Below are positions 1-5,524 of a DNA stretch of 7,133 nucleotides, in pieces. Each line of letters opens with the position of its first letter. Positions within the stretch are counted from its first letter, which is position 1. The notes below the pieces were generated by a model. That model was not told the DNA's origin. It ran no database searches and saw nothing but the letters and a program-made list of their open reading frames with translations. The position numbers and the translations under genes were made by a program. Source of the stretch: Oscillospiraceae bacterium (GTDB taxonomy: Bacteria > Bacillota_A > Clostridia > Oscillospirales > Oscillospiraceae); the NCBI GenBank assembly GCA_017381835.1, contig JAFOBK010000131.1, forward strand, positions 1-7,133, written 5' to 3'.

Positions 1-228
1 GAACTGATCGAAGAAGCCAAGGCGGAAGCCGAAACCCTGCGGGATGAAATCAAGGGTGAAATGATGGCAAGGAATGTTGAGGAATTGAGCGTAGGTCAGT
101 TCATCGTTCGTTAGACTTCTATCCTTTCCAACCGCTTTGATACTACCGGCTTCAAGCGTGCTTATGCTGACCTCTACAAGGAATACACCAAGCAGACCGC
201 CAGCCGCCGCTTCACGATCAGCGTATAA
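1..228 (+). pseudogene. Small accessory protein, 5'-partial, interrupted by an in-frame TAG
   Basis: The frame is open from the first base (ELIEEAKAEAETLRDEIKGE...) to TAA at 226-228, except for one TAG at 112-114. The part before the stop is charged, probably helical or coiled-coil. After the stop the frame continues as a conserved-looking tail (SNRFDTTGFKRAYADLYKEY, then FTISV at the end). From memory, small proteins of clostridial phages and integrative elements end in this way (an RFDTTxFK segment, then FTKQTxSRRF), and they carry a Trp just before the tail, at the position of this TAG. A single TGG-to-TAG change would explain it. No frameshift or other stop is seen, so inactivation would be recent, unless the stop is read through. 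The function is unknown; the start lies outside the window. It sits directly upstream of the resolvase gene, on the same strand, and may be co-transcribed with it. Confidence 0.6.
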
Positions 229-230
229 AA

Positions 231-250
231 GGCGGGGTATCAACCCCGCC
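231..250 (+). other. Intergenic hairpin before the resolvase gene
   Basis: A perfect 8-bp GC-rich stem (GGCGGGGT / ACCCCGCC) with the 4-base loop ATCA sits three bases after the stop of the upstream gene. No T-run follows (ACCCAAAAGG), so it is not a standard intrinsic terminator. It is more likely an mRNA 3'-end stabiliser or a partial attenuator between the two genes. The resolvase ribosome site (AAGGAG, 256-261) lies just after it and is not in the stem. Confidence 0.5.
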
Positions 251-270
251 ACCCAAAAGGAGAGAATGTT

Positions 271-858
271 ATGAATTACGGATACGCTCGATGTTCGACC
301 AATGAAACAAAACAGGACATCAACCGTCAGGTGCGGGAACTGAAAGCCGCAGGAGCCGAGGAAATCGTTGTTGAATACGAACACGGCGATAGCAAGATCA
401 AGAGCCAGCAAGCGGCAATGTTCGATCAGGCGGCAGCCGGTGATACCATCATCGTTTTAGAAGTGTCCCGATTGGCAAGAAGCACGCAGCAGCTTTGCGA
501 GATCATCGAGCGTGTGCGGGAGAAGCATTTGCGGCTCGTGATCGTTGGGTCAATCACTTTGGATTGCCGCAACGGGCAGGCTGACCCTATGAGTGAGGCA
601 TTCTTACAGATGGCGGGTGTATTCAGCCAGTTGGAACTGGCTATGATACGCTCCCGTGTGCGGTCAGGAATGGAAAATGCCAGGGCAAAAGGGAAGCAGA
701 TCGGGCGGCCGCAGGTGAGCAAAGAAGACATCCCCGCCACATTCCTCCGCCACTATCCCGCCCATAAGAACGGGCAGCTTAACATCAGCGAATTGGCGAG
801 GGTGTGCGACATCAGCCGCACCACCGCTTACAAATACAAAGCCCTTTTGGAGGCATAA
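271..858 (+). CDS. Serine recombinase (resolvase/invertase family)
   Basis: This 195-residue protein is a complete small serine recombinase, the family that cuts and rejoins DNA at paired sites through a phosphoserine link (cointegrate resolution, inversion or dimer resolution). The N-terminal catalytic domain starts with YARCST, placing the nucleophile at Ser9 with Arg7 beside it. The second active-site stretch is EVSRLARS (Arg67, Arg70), and the long E-helix follows (FSQLELAMIRSRVRSGMENA, about 118-137, with Glu122 and Arg127). The linker ends in GRP, and a C-terminal helix-turn-helix is visible at about 171-192 (NISELARVCDISRTTAYKYK). Length and domain order are normal for the family. The ATG at 271 is preceded by AAAGGAG, nine bases away. 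It lies in the mobile-element part of the window. Whether it acts as resolvase or invertase cannot be told from sequence; no paired crossover site is obvious. Confidence 0.95.
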   Translation: MNYGYARCSTNETKQDINRQVRELKAAGAEEIVVEYEHGDSKIKSQQAAMFDQAAAGDTIIVLEVSRLARSTQQLCEIIERVREKHLRLVIVGSITLDCRNGQADPMSEAFLQMAGVFSQLELAMIRSRVRSGMENARAKGKQIGRPQVSKEDIPATFLRHYPAHKNGQLNISELARVCDISRTTAYKYKALLEA

Positions 859-859
859 A

Positions 860-896
860 ATAATCCCATACCCACTTCAAATGGGTATGGGATTAT
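860..896. repeat. Long perfect palindrome overlapping a promoter
   Basis: Two perfect 15-base inverted arms (860-874 and 882-896; ATAATCCCATACCCA and its complement) are separated by the 7-base loop CTTCAAA. It begins two bases after the resolvase stop codon. There is no T-run on the plus strand, so it is a poor intrinsic terminator for the resolvase, although the RNA hairpin could protect that mRNA's 3' end. The next gene's proposed -35 box is in the loop and its extended -10 overlaps the end of the right arm, so an operator role is plausible. Confidence 0.75.
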
Positions 897-904
897 GCTA
901 TAAT
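876..904 (+). promoter_or_regulatory. Sigma-A type promoter for the 945-1394 gene
   Basis: The extended -10 TGCTATAAT (896-904) is a perfect match to TGnTATAAT. A weaker -35, TTCAAA (876-881, four of six consensus bases), lies exactly 17 bp upstream. Transcription would start near 911, about 34 bases before the ATG at 945. The -35 lies in the loop of the palindrome at 860-896. Confidence 0.7.
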
Positions 905-944
905 CAATTAAACAAACTTGAATTTGACAAAGGAGTGTGATTGT

Positions 945-1394
945 ATGAAAAGAAAAGCCAAATGGTTCGTTATAAGTGTACTTATGCTGGCAATTCTTGC
1001 ATTGCTGATTTTTCCCGTCGGCAAGTCTTTTACTCTGCCCTTTGCGGCAGACGAAGTATCTTCTGTAATCCTTTGGAGCTTTTGGGGATATAAAGAGGCA
1101 ACAGACCCTGCAGATATTTCTTTGATTATGGAAGAAATGAACAGTGCACGTCTATGCGGTGTGTTTGATTTTGAAAACTATCAGCTTAGGGAAGGGGACT
1201 ATAGTTATATCTGCGCCTTTTATTTGATGGACGGCAGAATACACCAATATAGCAATCTTTCAAAGCCTGGTTTGACTTCTATTTTTATGGATGCTGACGG
1301 GACATACTATAAAGCAAAAAACCTACTACTCAAATCGGTATTTGATAAACTGGATTTGGAACTGAGGACGGGAAATCCTTTTCCTACGGAATAA
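945..1394 (+). CDS. Small membrane-anchored protein of unknown function
   Basis: The 149-residue product begins MKRKAKW and then has one strongly hydrophobic segment (about residues 8-24, FVISVLMLAILALLIFP), which reads as a signal anchor or an uncleaved signal peptide with the rest outside the cell. No lipoprotein Cys box is seen. The outer part is mixed alpha/beta in composition, with short strand-like stretches (YSYICAFYLMDGRIHQY) and no catalytic motif I recognise. The general layout (anchor, a 'DEVSSVIL' strand, a helix, then a 'DG' hairpin) resembles small clostridial extracytoplasmic proteins of the DUF5301 kind; that is a guess from memory. The ATG at 945 is chosen over an in-frame TTG at 918 because AAGGAG (930-935) sits nine bases before it. 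The gene is visibly AT-richer than its neighbours, has its own promoter and terminator, and looks like cargo in the mobile element. Confidence 0.75.
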   Translation: MKRKAKWFVISVLMLAILALLIFPVGKSFTLPFAADEVSSVILWSFWGYKEATDPADISLIMEEMNSARLCGVFDFENYQLREGDYSYICAFYLMDGRIHQYSNLSKPGLTSIFMDADGTYYKAKNLLLKSVFDKLDLELRTGNPFPTE

Positions 1395-1453
1395 GAATTC
1401 ATAAAAAACAGTTATGTAAGACAGCAACAAATACCAATTTGTCTAACTGATTA

Positions 1454-1490
1454 GAGCAGTTGTCCTTTGTGGCAACTGCTCCTTTTCTTT
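1454..1490 (+). terminator. Intrinsic terminator after the small membrane protein gene
   Basis: The stem GAGCAGTTG (1454-1462) pairs with CAACTGCTC (1473-1481) and can extend by two more pairs (one G-U) to leave a 6-base loop. It is followed by the T-rich tail CTTTTCTTTT. It lies about 60 bases after the stop at 1394, and the 1395-1453 stretch between holds nothing I recognise. Confidence 0.85.
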
Positions 1491-1502
1491 TGTCTTTTGG
1501 TA

Positions 1503-1511
1503 TGCTACAAT
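1503..1511 (+). promoter_or_regulatory. Extended -10 promoter for the WYL regulator gene
   Basis: TGCTACAAT (1503-1511) matches the extended -10 form TGnTAnAAT. The position 17 bp upstream (TTTTCT, 1483-1488) is a poor -35 and overlaps the T-tail of the preceding terminator, so recognition would depend on the TG motif. Transcription would begin near 1518, about 24 bases before the ATG. Confidence 0.5.
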
Positions 1512-1541
1512 CATAGAAAACCCGCCACGGGAGGGAACGGT

Positions 1542-2657
1542 ATGGAAGAAAAAGATAAAGAGAAATGGGATTTGAGCCGAGAAGAAATAGAAGAACGGAT
1601 ACGGAAAAGCAACGAAGAATGGCGGAAGAAAGGAGCAACCCGTGGAGGGCGTTCGTCCGGTCAGGGTGTGAAACTGCTATACATTCGGGACTACCTTTAC
1701 CATCACGCTACAAAGGAGCATCCGCAGAACGCAAACCGCATCCAAGAGTTCCTCGCGCAACACGATATTGAAGCATCTGTCAAAACGATCTACAACGATA
1801 TTGTGCGGTTGCGGGACGACTTTGCTGTTCCTGTGGTGTATGACGCAAGCAGATGGGGCTACTACATTACGAAACCTGAGTTTGAACCCCACGAACTGCG
1901 GCTGATGGTGGATAGCATCCAGGCATCCAAGTTTATCACCCAAAGAGAAGCTACCACGATCAGCCAAAAGATTACAAAGTTGGCAGATGTTTATACCCGC
2001 CCCAAACTGACAGACCGCCACGCAGTTGTTGCCCAGCGTGTGCGGAGTAAGAATGAAGATGTGGTGCGGGAAGCGGGTCGCATTCATCAGGCAATCGCAG
2101 AGAACCGGAAGATCGGCTTCCGCTATTTCCATTACACCCCCGACAGAGTAAATCCCAAGCAGTATTCCAAGAACGGAGAAAAGTATGTTGTCAGCCCCTA
2201 CGCTCTGCTGTGGGACAACGGCAACTATTACCTATACGCATACATCACCGAAAAAGACGAGTTCCGCACATTCCGTGTTGATCGTATGGAAGCAATTACA
2301 AAACCGCTCCCCGACAAACGGGACGGAGAAAAGGCATTTAAGGCGGAAACGCTTACAAGCCAAGAGTATAAGGTATTTCAGCAGTATCACGGCGAAAAGG
2401 TAAAAGTGCGTATCCGCTTCATCAACCGTTTGGCGGATGCCGTAATAGATCAGTTTGGCAAGGAAACCGTAATGGTTCCAATAGACAAAGATCATTTCTA
2501 TGCTCTGCTGCCCGTGGAACTGTCACCGCCGTTTTGTGCGTGGGTGGCAACCTTTGGACGAGGAGCGAAGATCCTCGCACCGGAGGCCGCAATCACGGAA
2601 ATGCGGAAGTTCATTGAAAAAGTTAGTGATATGTATAAAGACGATGGGGAGAAGTAA
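1542..2657 (+). CDS. WYL-domain transcriptional regulator
   Basis: The 371-residue protein has the layout of the WYL regulator family: a charged N-terminal tail (1-40), a winged helix-turn-helix (about 43-110; recognition region SVKTIYNDIVRLRDDF, then a wing ending in RWGYYI), a helical linker (115-185), and the WYL domain (about 186-252; VVSPYALLWDNGNYYLYAYI followed by FRTFRVDRME). A C-terminal WCX-like module follows (about 285-360; KVKVRIRF ... VEL ... WVATFGRGAKILAP). WYL domains bind nucleic-acid or nucleotide ligands and switch DNA binding; they commonly control phage defence, DNA-damage or mobile-element genes. The ligand and target here are unknown. The start is the ATG at 1542, with GGGAGGG (1529-1535) just before it; an upstream in-frame start at 1467 would run through the terminator and promoter. 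It converges on the integrase gene and is probably autoregulated or a regulator of the element (inference). Confidence 0.92.
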   Translation: MEEKDKEKWDLSREEIEERIRKSNEEWRKKGATRGGRSSGQGVKLLYIRDYLYHHATKEHPQNANRIQEFLAQHDIEASVKTIYNDIVRLRDDFAVPVVYDASRWGYYITKPEFEPHELRLMVDSIQASKFITQREATTISQKITKLADVYTRPKLTDRHAVVAQRVRSKNEDVVREAGRIHQAIAENRKIGFRYFHYTPDRVNPKQYSKNGEKYVVSPYALLWDNGNYYLYAYITEKDEFRTFRVDRMEAITKPLPDKRDGEKAFKAETLTSQEYKVFQQYHGEKVKVRIRFINRLADAVIDQFGKETVMVPIDKDHFYALLPVELSPPFCAWVATFGRGAKILAPEAAITEMRKFIEKVSDMYKDDGEK

Positions 2658-2671
2658 GAACTTCTCCCCAT
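2644..2671 (+). terminator. Hairpin at the WYL gene end, stop codon in the loop
   Basis: An 11-bp perfect stem (ATGGGGAGAAG, 2644-2654, with CTTCTCCCCAT, 2661-2671) encloses a 6-base loop, TAAGAA, that contains the TAA stop codon of the WYL gene. The tail TTTGCTATT is only partly T-rich, so it is a moderate intrinsic terminator; a terminating ribosome would melt it. On the minus strand it could also slow integrase transcripts, but there is no T-run on that side. Confidence 0.65.
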
Positions 2672-2679
2672 TTGCTATT

Positions 2680-2742
2680 GAGATGATGAAAGATGATGCT
2701 GAGATGATGGTAGATGATGCTGAGATGATGGAAGATGTTCAG
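2680..2742. repeat. Threefold 21-bp direct repeat
   Basis: Three consecutive 21-base units start at 2680, 2701 and 2722, each opening GAGATGATG and continuing with nAAGATGATGCT or a variant; the third unit diverges at its end (GAAGATGTTCAG). The units lie between the convergent WYL and integrase genes, and the last overlaps the integrase stop codon (2739-2741). On the plus strand the 7-codon period keeps an open frame (EMMxDDA) that ends at TGA 2749-2751, but with no ribosome site before its ATGs I do not call a gene. It could be protein-binding iterons, an integrase arm-site cluster, a gene remnant or a simple expansion. Confidence 0.8.
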
Positions 2743-3674
2743 CGGCGTTGAATTTTGGCTTTTGGCTGCGTCATTTTGGCGAGCGGCGAAAAGGTATCAT
2801 AATCCCGTGCAATGTCGGTATCGTAGATATTACAATACCGCTTTGACATTGTGAGCGTGGAATGTCCCAAAAGGCGCTGAAGTGTAAAGGCGTTGCCGCC
2901 GCAATCAACGAGATACTTCTTTGCGAATGTATGACGGAACAGATGTAGACTTGTCTTTTGGACGCCTCTTGACTTGTTGTAGTGTGCCACGGCGAGCCGC
3001 AGGGCGTTCTCTGTGAGCATTTCCCCGTATTGATTACAGAATAAGTAATCCTCTGGTTTGCCCCTACGGACAGCCATATAATCGGCGAGAATGGATACCA
3101 TCTGCGAGCAGAGGGGGCTGACCTGAATTTTGCCACTTTTGGTATGGCGAAAGACTACCTGATGGTTTTCCAAATCCACATCCTTGTTTTGAATGTTGCG
3201 GACGGTAGCCGCACGGCAGCCTGCGTTGAGCAGATAGTTGATGATAACCCAGTTCCGGTATTCACAGAAATCGCACTTCTTCTCCGGCTTTTTCAGCAAG
3301 ATCAGCAGTTCCGCATCGGTGTAGGTTTCCTTAACCGTGTCTTTCTCTTTGATGTTGGGGATGCTGACAGATGTTAGCCCCTCACGGTTTGCCCAGTTCA
3401 AAAAGGTATTGAGAACACGCAGGTAAGTAGCTACCGAGTTGTGAGCCAATCCCGCTTCCCGCATTGATACTACCATCTGTTCCAAGTGCCTTTTGGTGAG
3501 TGCGGAAAGAGGCATTTTGATGTCGAGATGCTTCGAGATGCTCCGCAGGTGTAGATGGTAGTTGCGAATTGTTATAGCCGCCACGCCTTTAGATGTTTGG
3601 GAGATGATGAAAGAGGAAAAGGCTTCTTCAATCGTTTCGCTGACCTGTTCAGGAAAGTAGATTTTTGAACGCAT
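2739..3674 (-). CDS. Tyrosine recombinase / integrase
   Basis: The 311-residue protein is a complete phage/ICE-type tyrosine recombinase that would integrate and excise the element by a phosphotyrosine intermediate. The N-terminal SAM-like core-binding domain covers about 14-105 (ITIRNYHLHLRSISKHL ... VATYLRVLNTFLNWANREG). The catalytic domain covers about 118-295. The visible active-site residues are Arg154 (NAGCRAATVRNI), Lys179 (HTKSGK), His244 and Arg247 (HLFRHTF), His271 (LLGHSTLTMSKRY) and nucleophile Tyr280, so all six are present. The ATG at 3672-3674 is chosen over an in-frame GTG at 3693-3695; the nearest Shine-Dalgarno, AAAGGA, lies 12 bases before the ATG and sits inside the right arm of a strong RNA hairpin (3679-3722). 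I see no clear promoter between here and the tRNA. Its position beside the tRNA-Thr 3' end suggests an attachment site there. XerD-like phage integrases are the closest family; the element's identity is not established. Confidence 0.95.
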   Translation of the reverse strand: MRSKIYFPEQVSETIEEAFSSFIISQTSKGVAAITIRNYHLHLRSISKHLDIKMPLSALTKRHLEQMVVSMREAGLAHNSVATYLRVLNTFLNWANREGLTSVSIPNIKEKDTVKETYTDAELLILLKKPEKKCDFCEYRNWVIINYLLNAGCRAATVRNIQNKDVDLENHQVVFRHTKSGKIQVSPLCSQMVSILADYMAVRRGKPEDYLFCNQYGEMLTENALRLAVAHYNKSRGVQKTSLHLFRHTFAKKYLVDCGGNAFTLQRLLGHSTLTMSKRYCNIYDTDIARDYDTFSPLAKMTQPKAKIQRR

Positions 3675-3678
3675 AATT

Positions 3679-3722
3679 AGACCGCATCCTTTCACGAAAA
3701 ATGGCGAAAAAGGATGCGGTCT
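3679..3722 (-). promoter_or_regulatory. Inverted repeat covering the integrase ribosome-binding site
   Basis: Two perfect 14-base arms (3679-3692 and 3709-3722) are separated by 16 bases. In a minus-strand transcript the first arm reads AGACCGCATCCTTT and the second AAAGGATGCGGTCT; the second holds the AAAGGA Shine-Dalgarno of the integrase and ends five bases before its ATG. Folding would hide the ribosome site. It could equally be an integrase or excisionase binding site near the att core, or an operator. Confidence 0.75.
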
Positions 3723-3735
3723 GACTTGCCTATGG

Positions 3736-3778
3736 AAAAAAGAAAAAACCCTTGAATCTCTAAGAGAATCAAGGGTTT

Positions 3779-3779
<1 letters not shown>
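3736..3779 (-). terminator. tRNA-Thr terminator
   Basis: Reading the minus strand, an 11-bp stem (AAAACCCTTGA with TCAAGGGTTTT, 3745-3755 and 3769-3779) continues past one mismatch into a further 4-bp stem with a 3-base loop. It is followed by an almost pure T-run (TTTTTTCTTTTTT). It starts at the encoded CCA end of the tRNA and lies between the tRNA and the integrase gene. Confidence 0.85.
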
Positions 3780-3854
<75 letters not shown>

Positions 3855-3892
3855 AAGTTTTTTGTTTTGTGCTGTTCCCTGACAGCTAGGTT

Positions 3893-3921
3893 ATTATAGC
3901 TCGGTATCTGCGTTTTGTCAA
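3893..3921 (-). promoter_or_regulatory. Perfect-consensus promoter for tRNA-Thr
   Basis: On the minus strand TTGACA (3916-3921) and TATAAT (3893-3898) are both perfect sigma-A boxes, 17 bp apart. Transcription would start near 3886, leaving a 5' leader of about 32 bases before the tRNA. Such a strong match is usual for stable RNA genes. Confidence 0.93.
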
Positions 3922-3941
3922 CACTTTTTTGCGAAAAAACT

Positions 3942-3987
3942 TAAAAATTTTATAAAAACAAAGCAGGTGGGAAAAACCACCTGCTTT
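3942..3987 (-). terminator. Terminator of the RluA-EamA operon
   Basis: On the minus strand an 11-bp stem (AAAGCAGGTGG with CCACCTGCTTT, plus-strand positions 3960-3970 and 3977-3987) has a 6-base loop and is followed by GTTTTTATAAAATTTTTAA. It lies 13 bases after the transporter stop codon and separates the operon from the tRNA promoter. Confidence 0.9.
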
Positions 3988-3999
3988 TGGGTGAAAACC

Positions 4000-4857
4000 T
4001 TACTTTTTGCGGCCGGGAAGTTCACTGTATAGGGCGCTGCCTAAAATCAGCACCGCGCCGATGACAGAAAATACATCCAAACGCTCCCGCAGGATCAGGG
4101 CAGACAGCAGAATGGACAGCACCGGATCCAGGTAGCTCAAAATGGCTGCGGTCTGGGCATTCACGTCCCGGATACCGCCGAAATACAGCGCGTAAGCAAT
4201 GCCCGTATGGACGATGCCCAGGATGCTCAGCATCAGCCAGCTGAGGGCAGTCATGCCGCCGAAATCAATGCCGCCGGTCAGCAGCAGATAGGGAGATACC
4301 ACCAGAGAAGCGGCACCCAGCTGGCACAAGGTTTTATCATAAGCACCGATGGGGGAGAGCTTCTTGTTCATCAAAATGACGGAGGCATAGAACACCGCCG
4401 CGCCCACACCCAAAGCCACACCCAGGAAGCTGCCCCGCTGATTGCCCTGGAGCACACCGGACACAAACACCATACCCACAAGGGCCACACCGATGCAGCC
4501 CAGCTTCTTGCCGCTGAGCTTTTCCCCCACCAGAGGTGAACCCAGAGTCACGAAAGCTGGCGCCAGGTAATAGCAGATGGTGGCGATGGCCACGGTGGTA
4601 TAGCGGTAGGCTTCAAACAGGAGAATCCAGTTGATGCCGATGGCAGCGCCGGAGATAGCCAAAATCCAGCCGTTGCGCTTCATATCGTCTAAGTTCGGCT
4701 TCTTGCCGGTGATGGCCATGAGGAGCAGCAGGAAAACGCAGCCCATCACGCCTCTGCACCAGGCAATGGCAGCCGAAGCCATGGGGATGAAGCGGACGAA
4801 GATGCCCACTGTGCCGAAAATGGCCATGGAAGTCAGAATTTTCAGTTTGCCGTTCAT
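4000..4857 (-). CDS. EamA-family (DMT superfamily) membrane transporter
   Basis: The 285-residue protein has about ten hydrophobic segments arranged as two tandem five-helix EamA repeats: roughly 7-135 (MAIFGTVGIFVRFI ... AIATICYYLAPAFVTLGSPLVGEKLSG, the usual end-of-repeat signature) and 148-280 (GVALGVGAAVFYASVILMNKK ... AAILSYLDPVLSILLSALILRERL). This is the normal length and layout for drug/metabolite exporters of the cytoplasmic membrane; the substrate cannot be told (amino acids or other small metabolites are typical for the family). The ATG overlaps the TGA of the upstream RluA-family gene (ATGA), so translation is probably coupled, though GGAGG also lies seven bases before the ATG. 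The C-terminus is short and basic (ELPGRKK), consistent with a cytoplasmic end. Confidence 0.93.
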   Translation of the reverse strand: MNGKLKILTSMAIFGTVGIFVRFIPMASAAIAWCRGVMGCVFLLLLMAITGKKPNLDDMKRNGWILAISGAAIGINWILLFEAYRYTTVAIATICYYLAPAFVTLGSPLVGEKLSGKKLGCIGVALVGMVFVSGVLQGNQRGSFLGVALGVGAAVFYASVILMNKKLSPIGAYDKTLCQLGAASLVVSPYLLLTGGIDFGGMTALSWLMLSILGIVHTGIAYALYFGGIRDVNAQTAAILSYLDPVLSILLSALILRERLDVFSVIGAVLILGSALYSELPGRKK

Positions 4858-5456
4858 GCCCAGTCCTCCAAAACTGCATCCGCTGCCCAGTGAGGCAATG
4901 CGGCATACTGATGTGTTTTTCCCTTAAAGGGGAAGGTGACCCGGCAGGAGAAGAGCATGGGGGCGGTTTCTTCTGCCCGGCTGCCGTATTTATGGTCGCC
5001 AATTAAGGGAAAACCCCGGCTGGAAAACTGCACCCGGATCTGATGGCTTCTGCCGGTGAAGAGCCTGACATGGACAAGTCCAGCGCCCAGGTGGCGGTAC
5101 TGCAGTTTTGCCTCTTTCACACCGGCTCTGGCTTTTTTCACCACAAACACCTTGTTTTTCCGGCTGTCCTTAAAGAGAAGATCTGTCAGCACACCGTTTT
5201 CCGGAGGTTCGCCATGGACTTTTGCCACATATTCTTTGACCATCCCGCCGTTTTGAATGGCCTTGGAAAGACCGGCGGCAGCGGCCTTGGTGCGGGCATA
5301 TACCATCACACCGCCCACATTTTTATCCAGCCGGTGCAGGGGGAAGATCTCGCCACCCAAGCGTTCTTTCAGCGCCTGGGGGACTTCCATTTCAGAATCC
5401 AAGCCCACCGGCTTGATGCACACCGCAATATCCTTATCGGAATACAGAATTTCCAT
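4854..5456 (-). CDS. RluA-family RNA pseudouridine synthase
   Basis: The 200-residue protein is a single-domain member of the RluA/RsuA superfamily, which converts uridine to pseudouridine in rRNA or tRNA. The catalytic motif is HRLD at 41-44, with Asp44 as the expected nucleophile. The following residues, KNVGGVMVYA, differ from the usual xxTSG. The second family motif is GRSHQIRVQFSSRGFPLIGD (about 135-154). No S4 RNA-binding domain precedes the catalytic core; the protein starts straight at YSDKDIAVCIKPVG, as in the shorter RluA and TruC types. The target uridine cannot be predicted. The start ATG has GAGGA a few bases upstream and a good promoter beyond. It is the first gene of a two-gene operon with the EamA transporter; nothing links the two functions. 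Confidence 0.93.
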   Translation of the reverse strand: MEILYSDKDIAVCIKPVGLDSEMEVPQALKERLGGEIFPLHRLDKNVGGVMVYARTKAAAAGLSKAIQNGGMVKEYVAKVHGEPPENGVLTDLLFKDSRKNKVFVVKKARAGVKEAKLQYRHLGAGLVHVRLFTGRSHQIRVQFSSRGFPLIGDHKYGSRAEETAPMLFSCRVTFPFKGKTHQYAALPHWAADAVLEDWA

Positions 5457-5486
5457 ACTTTCCTCGCAAAATCATAATTTTTTACT

Positions 5487-5514
5487 ATTGTAGCATAGCT
5501 TCAAAGAATGTCAA
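5487..5514 (-). promoter_or_regulatory. Promoter of the RluA-EamA operon
   Basis: On the minus strand TTGACA (5509-5514) is perfect, the -10 is TACAAT (5487-5492) with an upstream TG that makes an extended -10 (TGCTACAAT), and the spacer is 16 bp. Transcription would begin near 5480, about 24 bases before the ATG. Its -35 ends 10 bases from the dispersed inverted repeat at 5525. Confidence 0.8.
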
Positions 5515-5524
5515 TCATTCCACA

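Noticed and set aside
231..250. Intrinsic terminator upstream of the resolvase
   Set aside because: Strong stem but no T-run; listed only as an intergenic hairpin.
1467..1541. Upstream extension of the WYL regulator
   Set aside because: It would start inside the preceding terminator and upstream of the likely promoter; the ATG at 1542 has GGGAGGG before it.
2680..2742. CRISPR array
   Set aside because: The 21-bp units are contiguous with no spacers between them, and there are no cas genes nearby.
2500..2751. 83-codon plus-strand frame ending in the 21-bp repeats
   Set aside because: Most of it is a shifted reading of the WYL gene, and no ribosome site precedes the ATGs in the repeat. Kept only as a repeat.
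3675..3695. GTG start giving a seven-residue longer integrase
   Set aside because: The GTG at 3693-3695 has no ribosome site at usable distance; the ATG at 3672-3674 has AAAGGA upstream and starts at typical family N-terminal sequence. Still possible.
4207..4539. Plus-strand frame opposite the EamA gene
   Set aside because: Antisense to a clear ten-helix transporter, with no recognisable protein features.
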